Source of the DNA: an uncultured Olsenella sp.
GTDB taxonomy: Bacteria > Actinomycetota > Coriobacteriia > Coriobacteriales > Atopobiaceae
Assembly: GCA_934660915.1 (NCBI GenBank)
Contig: CAKUIF010000007.1
Location: 1 to 64,000 of the forward strand
Length of the DNA: 64,000 nucleotides
Reading direction: 5' to 3'
Positions 18,147-26,268 of this stretch are shown piece by piece. Below the pieces are notes generated by a model. It made no database searches. It worked only from the letters and a program-made list of their open reading frames with translations, and was not told the DNA's origin. A program made the position numbers and the translations under genes. Numbering within the stretch: position 1 is the stretch's first letter; every line of letters begins with the position of its first letter.

Positions 18147-20873
18147 ATGTCGGCTGCGGAAACTAGGCAAGAGCTTCTTGATCATCTGGACAAGATAACG
18201 CGCGAGGCCAAGCTAGACTCGGTCGATTCGTTTACGACGACGAGAATCGCGACGGATATCAATGTGTCCCGAACCCTTGCGAGCCAGTATGCGAACGAGC
18301 TTGTTCGTGAGGGGCTCGTGGTCAAGGTCAATTCTCGTCCGGTGATTTATCTGCACAAGGCTTCGTTCGAGAGGCTTCTCCAGACGACGCTCGATTCCTG
18401 CGAGTACTCCTCCATGAGCGCGTTGCTCAGGGACGCCGGCGTTGACAAGGCGAAGGATTTCTCTCGAGCCGTGGGCAACAACCTAAGCCTTTCCCCTTAT
18501 ATCGAGCAGCTCAAGGCTGCCGTTTCGTATCCTCCCCATGGCCTGCCCGTACTTATTGCGGGTGAAGTGGGGACGGGAAAGGCTTTTCTCGCAAGGCTTA
18601 TGTTCGAGCACGGGAAAAACGTCGGAGCGCTTGCGCCCGACGCCAAATTCGTCCGTGTCGACTGCGCCCGCTACACTGGGTCCAATTCCTCCTTTCTTTG
18701 TGATGTCTTTGGAAGCGCGAGCAAGCCAGGTCTCCTTGCGGGCCTTAACGGCGGCATCGCGTGCTTCGAGAACATCGAGAGGCTTGAGGGAGTCCAGAAT
18801 GATTCCGTGCTCGCTCTTATCGATGGCCAGTCGGAGGGGGAGCAGGTTGTCAGGACGGTGTTCACGACGAGCTGTCCGCTTGTCGACCCGCGGGTTGCGG
18901 ACCTTGCCCGCTTTACTCCCATTGCGATAGCGCTTCCGCCTCTGCGCGAGCGCACCGTTGAGGAGCGCACGGCCCTTATCAAGCACCTCCTGCGTGCGGA
19001 GGGACGTCGCGTTGCCGCCGATGTCCTAATCAGTCGCGGAGCCCTTCGCGCTCTGGTGGAGGCCAAGTTCGAGGACAATGTTGACGGTTTGCGCGCCAGC
19101 ATAGTTAGCAGCTGCTCCAGTGCCTATGCTGGGGCCGATGGGGACGTGCTTGCCGTGCGCTCCTACAACCTTCCTGCCGGCGTACTTGGCATGAGTGACG
19201 CGCGCGAGGATGACGATCGCCTGCTCAGCTGCGATAGGTCTGCGCCTGACGAGTCCGCCCAGGGCCAAAAGCGACACCTTGAGCGCATTGTCGAGTCCTA
19301 TAGATCCTATTTGGCGGGAAACTGCTCGTTTGGCGAGTTCCTTGCCGTGTCGACCGCTGCTGTGCGCGAGCACCAAGACCACCTCAATTTCGGGGGCTGC
19401 GTCGCGAGCCCGTACGTGTTGTCCTACGAGCGCGTGCTGAACTCGGTTTTCGAGTCCGTGAGCTGCGCGCACGACGTCGATCTCTCTCGCAAAAGCTCCC
19501 GTCTGCTCGCGCAGTGCCTGGCAAGCCAGCTGTGGGGAGGCGACTCCTATGTAGATTGGCGCCGCGACAAAGCTGAGGAGATAGCGAACATCGTCGCGCT
19601 GCTTGCTCGGCATATTCCCGCGACCGCGGCAGTTGCCGAGCAGGTGGCTTCCGCCGCTAAATCTGCGTTGGGCCTCGACCTCGATCCCTTGAGTCGCCTT
19701 GTCCTCACGCTCGACGTGAACTCGAGCGTGACGGATAAGCGCATGCGCGAGTGCATGGGCATCGTTTGCTGTCACGGCTACTCGACTGCCACGAGCATCG
19801 CGGACGCCGCAAACCGCATCTTGCGAGCGCATGTGTTCGACGCCGTTGACATGACCTACGACCAGCAGGTCACCGATGTCGTTCGACCGATTATGCGCCT
19901 CATTGACCGATATCCTTACTGCAAGTCGGCTGTCCTTCTGGTGGACATGGGCTCGCTCACCGATCTAGTGAGCGCCCTCAGGCAAAAAACCGATATTGAC
20001 ATCGTGACTATCAACAACGCATCCACCGGGCTTGCGCTTGAGGTCGGCTCGGCCCTGAGGTCGGGCGAGGACATCGAGGCCGGCTTGAGCCAGATAGCCT
20101 CTCTTTGCACGCCGACGTTCAGCGTCTCGCGCTGCGAGCGCGTCTCGGACGCTATCGTTTTCTGCTCGGAATCGGGCATGGACGCTGCGGATATGATCCG
20201 CCGCCTCTTTGCCGAGAGCCTGCCTGCGGGCGCCGCCCCCGAGCTCGTTGTGGCTGACTATCACGAGCTCGTGGCGAACGGGCTTGCTGCGCCTGCGCTC
20301 TCGAGGGTTTCCGTCCGCGGCATCGTGGGAACCATGGACCCCGGTATTGAGGGCGTGCCGTTCCTTGCCCTGGAGAGCGTCCTTTATGAGGGCCCGACCG
20401 AGCTTTTGGACAAGGTCTTCTCTCGTTATTTGGACAACCGCGGCGCGGAGGCGTTCCACGCGAACCTCATTAAGTGCCTCACCCTTCAAAACGTTATCGA
20501 GTCCATAACCATTCTTAACCCCGAGAAGCTCTATGCGGAGGTGTCGCGAGCGGTCGGCCTTCTTACCGAGCTTACCGGCGAACCGATTGCCCCCGCAGCA
20601 ACGCTTGGGCTTTACGTGCACCTTTGCTGCCTAGTCGAACGCCTCGTCACAAAGACGCCCGTTGCCGCCCACGCTAACGAGAAGAGCTTCTCTCGGGCCC
20701 ACGGTGATTTCATCGAGGCGTTCCGCTCTAGCTTCGCGGACATAGCTGCCCACTATCGCGTCGAGGTTCCCGTGACCGAGATCGCGTACGTCTTCGACTA
20801 CATCAGTTCAAAGAGCGCCGCGCGCGGGTGCTCCCAGGTGACAGAGGGGGTCGAGTCAATCAAGGACGAGTAG
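18147..20873 (+). CDS. LevR-like PTS-regulated transcriptional regulator (degenerate AAA+)
   Basis: A 908-residue protein: N-terminal winged HTH (about 1-70), AAA+ domain (110-370), PTS regulation domain (390-510), mannose-type EIIA-like domain (about 570-690, AVLLVDMGSLTDLV), and a second PRD (800-900). Walker A is present (GEVGTGKA near 137). However, the GAFTGA loop that contacts sigma-54 in LevR is deleted between FGS and KPG, and the Walker B acidic pair is replaced (IACFENIER). It probably controls the mannose-family PTS genes starting 100 nt downstream through PTS phosphorylation, but not by canonical sigma-54 activation. Confidence 0.85.
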   Translation: MSAAETRQELLDHLDKITREAKLDSVDSFTTTRIATDINVSRTLASQYANELVREGLVVKVNSRPVIYLHKASFERLLQTTLDSCEYSSMSALLRDAGVDKAKDFSRAVGNNLSLSPYIEQLKAAVSYPPHGLPVLIAGEVGTGKAFLARLMFEHGKNVGALAPDAKFVRVDCARYTGSNSSFLCDVFGSASKPGLLAGLNGGIACFENIERLEGVQNDSVLALIDGQSEGEQVVRTVFTTSCPLVDPRVADLARFTPIAIALPPLRERTVEERTALIKHLLRAEGRRVAADVLISRGALRALVEAKFEDNVDGLRASIVSSCSSAYAGADGDVLAVRSYNLPAGVLGMSDAREDDDRLLSCDRSAPDESAQGQKRHLERIVESYRSYLAGNCSFGEFLAVSTAAVREHQDHLNFGGCVASPYVLSYERVLNSVFESVSCAHDVDLSRKSSRLLAQCLASQLWGGDSYVDWRRDKAEEIANIVALLARHIPATAAVAEQVASAAKSALGLDLDPLSRLVLTLDVNSSVTDKRMRECMGIVCCHGYSTATSIADAANRILRAHVFDAVDMTYDQQVTDVVRPIMRLIDRYPYCKSAVLLVDMGSLTDLVSALRQKTDIDIVTINNASTGLALEVGSALRSGEDIEAGLSQIASLCTPTFSVSRCERVSDAIVFCSESGMDAADMIRRLFAESLPAGAAPELVVADYHELVANGLAAPALSRVSVRGIVGTMDPGIEGVPFLALESVLYEGPTELLDKVFSRYLDNRGAEAFHANLIKCLTLQNVIESITILNPEKLYAEVSRAVGLLTELTGEPIAPAATLGLYVHLCCLVERLVTKTPVAAHANEKSFSRAHGDFIEAFRSSFADIAAHYRVEVPVTEIAYVFDYISSKSAARGCSQVTEGVESIKDE

Positions 20874-20972
20874 CGGGGCTCCGGCGACGGCCGGAGACAC
20901 AAGGAAAGAAGTAATTCAGCGGGCCCAACGGGAGGGCCTGCAAAGAATCCCGCAAGGGAAGGAGGAGCTCGT

Positions 20973-21461
20973 ATGAGCATCATCGCAGCAAGAATCGATA
21001 ACCGTCTGCTTCATGGAATCGTTGCCACTCAGTGGGTGCCCGAGTTCAAGCCCCAACGTCTCATGATCATTGATGACGTGTACGCGAACGATCCCACGAA
21101 GAAGGCCGGGATGCGCATGGCCAAGCCCGCGGGTGTGGCGCTCTCCATCATCGACCGCGACAAGGCGTACGCCAACTTCGCAGCCGGCAAGTATGACGAT
21201 CACACCGTGTTCGTTGTCGTGCGCGACCCGCAGATCATCCTCGACTTGCAGGAGGCCGGCCAGAAAGTGCCTCGCCTCACTGTGGGCGGAACGGTTGATC
21301 CCGAGCCCGGCGTCCCCGCCACGCAGGTGAGCCGCCGTGCCTACGTTCTCGACTCCCAGGTGCCCGTCTATTCGGCCATCTCGGGCAATGGCTGCGATGT
21401 CACGGTTCAGTACGTCTGCGCCGACAAGTGCGAGCCCCTGTCCAAGTACGTTTCCCTCTGA
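20973..21461 (+). CDS. PTS mannose/fructose/sorbose-family EIIB
   Basis: A 162-residue cytoplasmic phosphocarrier. The phosphorylated histidine is His14 in RIDNRLLHGIV, the family signature. It receives phosphate from EIIA and passes it to the sugar during transport through IIC/IID. GGAAGGAGGAG precedes the ATG. It is the first gene of the IIB-IIC-IID-hydrolase-IIA operon. The sugar cannot be fixed from sequence; N-acetylgalactosamine, mannose, fructose and sorbose all use this family. Confidence 0.93.
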   Translation: MSIIAARIDNRLLHGIVATQWVPEFKPQRLMIIDDVYANDPTKKAGMRMAKPAGVALSIIDRDKAYANFAAGKYDDHTVFVVVRDPQIILDLQEAGQKVPRLTVGGTVDPEPGVPATQVSRRAYVLDSQVPVYSAISGNGCDVTVQYVCADKCEPLSKYVSL

Positions 21462-21476
21462 AAGGAGTGAGCCTTC

Positions 21477-22253
21477 ATGCAGATCGCAGTTTGGCAAATC
21501 GTCGTCATTACCGTGTTGGCGTTCGCGTACCGCATTGAGCGCTACGGCACGCAGGTCCTCAACTACAACGCCGTGCTTTACGCCTGGCTCGTCGGCCTCA
21601 TCCTCGGCGACGGCGCAACCGGCCTCGCCATCGGCGCCTCCGTCCAGCTCATGAGCTTGGGCGTCGCGGCAATCGCCGGCTCTTCCGTGCCCGACTGGCC
21701 CCTGGGCGCCATGGTCGGCACCGTGATCACCATCACGACTGGCCAGGATATGGGTGTCGGCCTTGCCGCCGGCATCGCCGTGGGAACGCTCGGCGTCCAG
21801 CTCGACGTCGTTGCGAAGGTCCTCAACGGATTCACCGCCCGCAAGCAGGCTGCCTATGCGCAGGCCGGCGAGTACGGCAAGATGAAGCGCGTCACGTTCC
21901 TCGGCCCCCTGTTCTTCGGCCTGACCGACGCTCTGCCCATGTTCATCGTCCTGATCTTTGGCGAGGCCGTGGTCAACGGAATTATCTCCGCCATGCCTGC
22001 CTGGTTCACCGCGGGCCTCTCCATCGCCGGCGGCATCCTTCCCGTCATCGGTATGGCCGCCCTTCTTTCCTACATGCCCGTCAAGCAGTACTTCAGCTTC
22101 CTCGCCGTGGGCTTCGTGCTCTCCGCGTACCTGGGCCTCGCCGTGCTTCCCATCGCCATTCTTGGTGGCGCCGCGGCGTACGAGATCTACAAGAAGCTGA
22201 CCACCACTTCCGCTGCAGCGACTACCGCCGAGGGGGTTCTCGAAGATGAGTAA
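21477..22253 (+). CDS. PTS mannose-family EIIC
   Basis: A 258-residue membrane permease subunit with about eight hydrophobic segments. Typical of the family are LILGDGATGLAIGASVQL near residue 40, the GxxxP-rich region SVPDWPLGAMVGT, and FGLTDALPMFIVLIFGE. GAAAGGAGTGAG precedes the ATG. It forms the translocation channel together with IID, whose start overlaps its last codons by 8 nt. Confidence 0.94.
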   Translation: MQIAVWQIVVITVLAFAYRIERYGTQVLNYNAVLYAWLVGLILGDGATGLAIGASVQLMSLGVAAIAGSSVPDWPLGAMVGTVITITTGQDMGVGLAAGIAVGTLGVQLDVVAKVLNGFTARKQAAYAQAGEYGKMKRVTFLGPLFFGLTDALPMFIVLIFGEAVVNGIISAMPAWFTAGLSIAGGILPVIGMAALLSYMPVKQYFSFLAVGFVLSAYLGLAVLPIAILGGAAAYEIYKKLTTTSAAATTAEGVLEDE

Positions 22254-23070
22254 CGACGCCATCAAGCCCGCCGAGGGCAAGGTTTTGACCCAGGAGGATC
22301 TCGATAAGTGCGGCCGCCGCTGGTGCATGTCCGTCAACGGCTTCAACTACGAGACCCAGCTCGCCCCGTCCGTCGTCTTTGCCGAGGCCGACGCCTTGAA
22401 GAAGATCTACGGCGACGACGATGAGGGCTACCGCAAGTCCCTTGCCAACGCCGGCAAGTACTTCAACGCCACCCCGCCCGTGTCCGGATTTTTGCTGGGC
22501 GCCGGCCTGGCGATCGAGGAGGAGGGCAAGACCGCGGCCCTCGACGCCGTCCAGGACCTCAAGGTCGGCCTCATGGGTTCCATCTCCGGCATTGGTGATG
22601 CCCTGCTGTGGGTCATGCTCCCCACGATCTTCGGCTCCATGGCTGCCTACATGGCTCAGGAGGGCAACCCCCTTGGTGCCATCATCTTTGCGCTCGTTAT
22701 GCTCGCGATGAGCCTTGGCGTGAAGATCAAGTGCTGGAGCTGGGGCTACAAGTTCGGCTCTGCCATCATCACGACGCTGGCCGATAAGGTCGCCGCGCTC
22801 TCCGAGGCGATGAGCGTCCTGGGCCTCACCGTCGTCGGCGCCCTGGTTCCCACCGTCATCAAGATCTCCACCCCGCTCGCTATCACCATCGGCGATGCGA
22901 GCTTCGGGCTTCAGGAGCAGCTCTTCGACAAGATCCTGACCGGCTTCCTTCCCATTGTGGCCACGGTGGTCGTCTATCAGCTCATGAAGAAGAAGGTCTC
23001 CACCAACGTCCTGATCATCGGCATCATCGTCGTTTCCTGGGTCTGCGCCGCGTTCGGCATCCTGGGTTAA
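22246..23070 (+). CDS. PTS mannose-family EIID
   Basis: A 274-residue membrane component. The N-terminal amphipathic part contains NYETQ, the central part PVSGFLLGAGLAIEEE and GLMGSISGIGDALLW, and the C-terminus several hydrophobic helices, all characteristic of the IID family. It overlaps the IIC gene by 8 nt, indicating coupled translation. With IIC it forms the sugar channel. Confidence 0.94.
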   Translation: MSNDAIKPAEGKVLTQEDLDKCGRRWCMSVNGFNYETQLAPSVVFAEADALKKIYGDDDEGYRKSLANAGKYFNATPPVSGFLLGAGLAIEEEGKTAALDAVQDLKVGLMGSISGIGDALLWVMLPTIFGSMAAYMAQEGNPLGAIIFALVMLAMSLGVKIKCWSWGYKFGSAIITTLADKVAALSEAMSVLGLTVVGALVPTVIKISTPLAITIGDASFGLQEQLFDKILTGFLPIVATVVVYQLMKKKVSTNVLIIGIIVVSWVCAAFGILG

Positions 23071-23076
23071 GGACAT

Positions 23077-23122
23077 GGCTCCGCGCGCCCGCAGGAAGCT
23101 TGCCCGGCGAGCGCGCGGAGCC
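23077..23122. repeat. Hairpin between EIID and the hydrolase gene
   Basis: GGCTCCGCGCGC (23077-23088) pairs exactly with 23111-23122. No T tract follows, so it may be an mRNA processing or stability element inside the operon rather than a terminator. Confidence 0.6.
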
Positions 23123-23145
23123 GCGAGCCTAACAAGGGGGGACTT

Positions 23146-24369
23146 ATGAAGGTTTCAACCACATCCGTGAAGATAACGCCCCAAGGGACGTTCTATCTGG
23201 ACGGCTATCTCAACGATATGCGGCAGAATCCCGGGACGGGAGTTCATGATGACCCCCTTGCCGTGCTGCTGCTGGTGGAAGAGGGCGGCGAACGGGCGCT
23301 GTTCGTGGGGGTGGACGTGTGCCTGCTGAGCCTCAGCCGCACCCGCGGCATGCGCCGTCAGCTCTGCGAGCTTCTGGGCCTGAAGGATGAGCTGCTCGTT
23401 GTGTCAACGGTGCACAGCCATTCTTGCCCGAACGGTCTTCGCGACGGCAGCCTGATCGACCGCGAGACGCCGGGTTACGCCGACTACGTGAGCGGACTTG
23501 TGGTGCAGGCGGCGTCCACTCTGCCCCAGGCGCTTACGGAGGCGAAGCCCGAGATGCTCAAGACCCGCATAAGGGACTGGTACTCGAACAGGAACAGCAA
23601 AGACAAGCCCTTTGACGACGAGGCCTTTGTGATCAGGTTCCGCGACGAGTCGGGCAAAACCGTCGCCGCTATGCAGAACTTCAACTGTCACTCCACGGTT
23701 GTGGGGCCCCAGAACATGCTGATTACGTCTGACCTGCAGGGCGGTGTCCGGGCGCAGCTCGCCGAATGGCTCGGCGTCGTGCCGTACGCCTTCACAGGCG
23801 CCTCGGGCGATCTGGGCAACCGGCAGTTCCGCCGCGGAAACGACTTCGCCGAGCTCGCTCGCGTCTCCTGCGGCATCGCGGCCGAGTTCATGAAGGCCGA
23901 GTTCGAGCCGGTGGCGCTTGCCGGGCCAAAGGTCAGGGAGTTTGTCTACGACGTGGACTACGACAACACGGCGTACTGGCCCGAGTACGAGAGCAAGCTC
24001 GCGGAGGCGCGCGCGGTGCTCGAGGACGACGGCGCGACGGCCGACGCAAAGAAGCTCGCGGTGACCGAGGTCTCCAAGCTTGGGCACAAGCTGCAGATCG
24101 AGCGCGTGGCGTTTCCCATCGTCATGCGCATCATCGAGATGGGCGACGTCGTGTTCGTCACCTTCCCGGGAGAGCTCGGGAGCGTCCTCGGCATGCGCAT
24201 CAAGTCGATGTTCCCGGCCAAGACGTGCATCGTCGTGGGCTATGCAAACGACGCGCAGGGGTATTTCGTCCCCGAGGGCGATTGGGGCCTCGGCTACGAG
24301 TCGTTCGTGACACAGCTGCCTCCTGGCGGCATCGAAAAAGTACTTGACGCATTTGAGGAGCAGTTATGA
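23146..24369 (+). CDS. Ceramidase-like hydrolase in a PTS operon
   Basis: A 407-residue protein without signal peptide. It resembles the neutral/alkaline ceramidase N-terminal catalytic domain: HSHSCPNG near residue 87 and NCHSTVVG near 184 supply likely zinc-binding histidines, and GASGDLGN near 224 matches the family's nucleotide-like GD.SPN segment. Ceramidases cleave an N-acyl amide bond. Lying between PTS IID and IIA (4-nt overlap with IIA), it probably acts in the cytoplasm on the imported phosphorylated compound, for example removing an acyl or amide group. That substrate idea is inference. Confidence 0.72.
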   Translation: MKVSTTSVKITPQGTFYLDGYLNDMRQNPGTGVHDDPLAVLLLVEEGGERALFVGVDVCLLSLSRTRGMRRQLCELLGLKDELLVVSTVHSHSCPNGLRDGSLIDRETPGYADYVSGLVVQAASTLPQALTEAKPEMLKTRIRDWYSNRNSKDKPFDDEAFVIRFRDESGKTVAAMQNFNCHSTVVGPQNMLITSDLQGGVRAQLAEWLGVVPYAFTGASGDLGNRQFRRGNDFAELARVSCGIAAEFMKAEFEPVALAGPKVREFVYDVDYDNTAYWPEYESKLAEARAVLEDDGATADAKKLAVTEVSKLGHKLQIERVAFPIVMRIIEMGDVVFVTFPGELGSVLGMRIKSMFPAKTCIVVGYANDAQGYFVPEGDWGLGYESFVTQLPPGGIEKVLDAFEEQL

Positions 24370-24767
24370 GACACGTGATCATCGCTTCGCACCACCGCTT
24401 CGCGGATGGGCTTAAAGACACGCTGGAGTTCATCGGGGGCGTCCAGAACATGCGCGCCGTGTGCGCCTATGTGGACGACACGCCGCTCGAGGACCACGTG
24501 GCCGAGGCTTTTGCCGAGGTCGGGCCGGAAGACGAGGTGCTCGTCCTGTCGGATATTCTTCAGGGCAGCGTGAACCAGGCCTTCGTGCCGTATCTGGGCG
24601 AGCACGTCTTTGTGGTCGCGGGCGTGAACGTCGCTTGCTGCCTGGAGCTTGCGCTCAGCGCCGATGAGCTCACGTCCGCCTTCATCGAGGAGACGATTGC
24701 GCAGGCGCGTCAGGCCATGGTGCTCGTGAACACCTACGCGACCGACTCCGACGACGAGGACGAGTAG
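24366..24767 (+). CDS. PTS mannose-family EIIA
   Basis: A 133-residue cytoplasmic phosphocarrier. The family active-site region is IIASHHRFADGL, with His9 as the likely phospho-acceptor. LVLSDILQGSVNQAF near residue 60 matches the D(L/I).GGTP.N helix of EIIA-Man, with changes. The acidic tail (DSDDEDE) is unusual. Its start overlaps the hydrolase stop (ATGA), and it closes the PTS operon. Confidence 0.88.
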   Translation: MRHVIIASHHRFADGLKDTLEFIGGVQNMRAVCAYVDDTPLEDHVAEAFAEVGPEDEVLVLSDILQGSVNQAFVPYLGEHVFVVAGVNVACCLELALSADELTSAFIEETIAQARQAMVLVNTYATDSDDEDE

Positions 24768-24844
24768 GGGCGCAGCCTGACCCTGGGCGAGTCGCAGGAC
24801 TCGACCTTCTCGCATTGCCCCGAGGGGAAGCCGAATAGCATGAT

Positions 24845-24888
24845 GAGCGCGGCGCCGCTGCGGCCTTTGGCTGCTCGGCGCCGCGCTC
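24845..24888. repeat. GC-rich hairpin downstream of the PTS operon
   Basis: GAGCGCGGCGCCG (24845-24857) pairs exactly with 24876-24888. It has an 18-nt loop and no T tract. It lies in the 271-nt space between EIIA and malic enzyme, where I see no gene. Confidence 0.65.
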
Positions 24889-25038
24889 GCGGAAATGGTC
24901 AATGCCCGCGCGCGATTGCCTCCCCGCGCTCGCCATCCGTCGAAACGCAAACCGTAGTGGCGAGAATGGCGTCCCGCCCGCGGCGCCTTCTATTTGCGGC
25001 CTACGCTTGCGATGAGCCAATCCAACGAAGGGAGAAGC

Positions 25039-26214
25039 ATGACGTCCGCGGCAATGCTTGAGGAGTATCGCAACTGGCATGGCAAGATCGAGGTCGTGAA
25101 CCGGGTGCCCATCGATTCGGCGGCGACGCTCGCTAAGGTGTACACTCCCGGCGTGGCCGCCCCGTGCAAGGAGATCGCCCGCGACCAGTCCCTGAGCTTC
25201 GACTATACGCGCCGCGGCAATCTGGTTGCCGTCGTGACCGACGGCTCGGCGGTCCTTGGGCTCGGGGACATCGGTCCCGAGGCGGGCATGCCCGTTATGG
25301 AGGGCAAGGCGGCGCTCCTCAAGAGCCAAGCGGACGTCGACGGCTTCCCCATGTGCATCAAAACCGAGGACACCGACGAGATCGTGCGCACGATCGAGCT
25401 TCTTTCCGGAACATTTGGGGCGATCCATCTCGAGGACATCGCCGCCCCGCGTTGCTTCGAGATCGAGGAGCGTCTCCGCGAGAGGCTCGATATCCCCGTC
25501 TACCACGACGACCAGCACGGGACGGCGGTTGCCGCCGCCGCCGCGCTCATGGGCGCATGCCGCGTGACGGGGCGCGTGTTCGAGGACGCCCGCGTTGTCA
25601 TACTGGGGGCGGGCGCCTCCGGAATCTCTATTGCCGACCTGTTCTTCTCGCTTGGGGTGAAGGACGTCGTGCTCGTGGACCGAGGGGGCGTCGTCGGCGA
25701 GGGCTCTGCCCAGTGCACGCCGTATACGCACGACGTCATCGCCCGCTCGAACCCCCGCGGCGTCCTCGGCGGCCTCGGTGAGGCGGCCGAAGGTGCCGAC
25801 GTCTTGATCGGCGTCTCGGAGGCGGGCGCGATTCCCGCGGCGGCGGTCCGGTCGATGGCGCCCAATGCGATTGTGTTCGCATTGGCCAACCCGACCCCCG
25901 AGATCATGCCGGACGAGGCTGCCGCCGCCGGCGCCGGCGTGGTCGCCACGGGCCGTTCCGACTTTCCGAACCAGGTTAACAACATGCTCGCGTTCCCGGG
26001 GATCTTCCGCGGGGCGCTCGACGCCCGGGCAACCCAGATCAACGACGAGATGCTCGCCGCCGCCGTCCGCGCGCTCGCCGACCTGGCGGCCCCGACGCTC
26101 GACGCCGACCACATCGTTCCCGCCGCGCTTGACGAGCGAGTGGTCCCGGCGGTCTCTTCCGCCGTTGCGCAGGCCGCTCGCCTAAGCGGTGTGGCCCGTT
26201 CCGTTGCCGATTAG
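25039..26214 (+). CDS. NAD(P)-dependent malic enzyme
   Basis: A 391-residue short-form malic enzyme converting malate to pyruvate and CO2. Signatures: VYTPGVAAPC near residue 34, TDGSAVLGLGDIGP near 68, the divalent-metal region HLEDIAAPRCFEIE, VYHDDQHGTA near 155, the nucleotide fold VVILGAGASGIS near 190, and ALANPTPEI. The ATG at 25039 follows GAAGGGAGAAG. It lies between the PTS operon and the second LevR-like regulator. With fumarate hydratase downstream it could link C4 acids to pyruvate. Confidence 0.94.
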   Translation: MTSAAMLEEYRNWHGKIEVVNRVPIDSAATLAKVYTPGVAAPCKEIARDQSLSFDYTRRGNLVAVVTDGSAVLGLGDIGPEAGMPVMEGKAALLKSQADVDGFPMCIKTEDTDEIVRTIELLSGTFGAIHLEDIAAPRCFEIEERLRERLDIPVYHDDQHGTAVAAAAALMGACRVTGRVFEDARVVILGAGASGISIADLFFSLGVKDVVLVDRGGVVGEGSAQCTPYTHDVIARSNPRGVLGGLGEAAEGADVLIGVSEAGAIPAAAVRSMAPNAIVFALANPTPEIMPDEAAAAGAGVVATGRSDFPNQVNNMLAFPGIFRGALDARATQINDEMLAAAVRALADLAAPTLDADHIVPAALDERVVPAVSSAVAQAARLSGVARSVAD

Positions 26215-26268
26215 CGCATCGGCTAGACTGTGCTAGGAGAGGTGAAGCCTAGGACGGTGGAGGCATCG

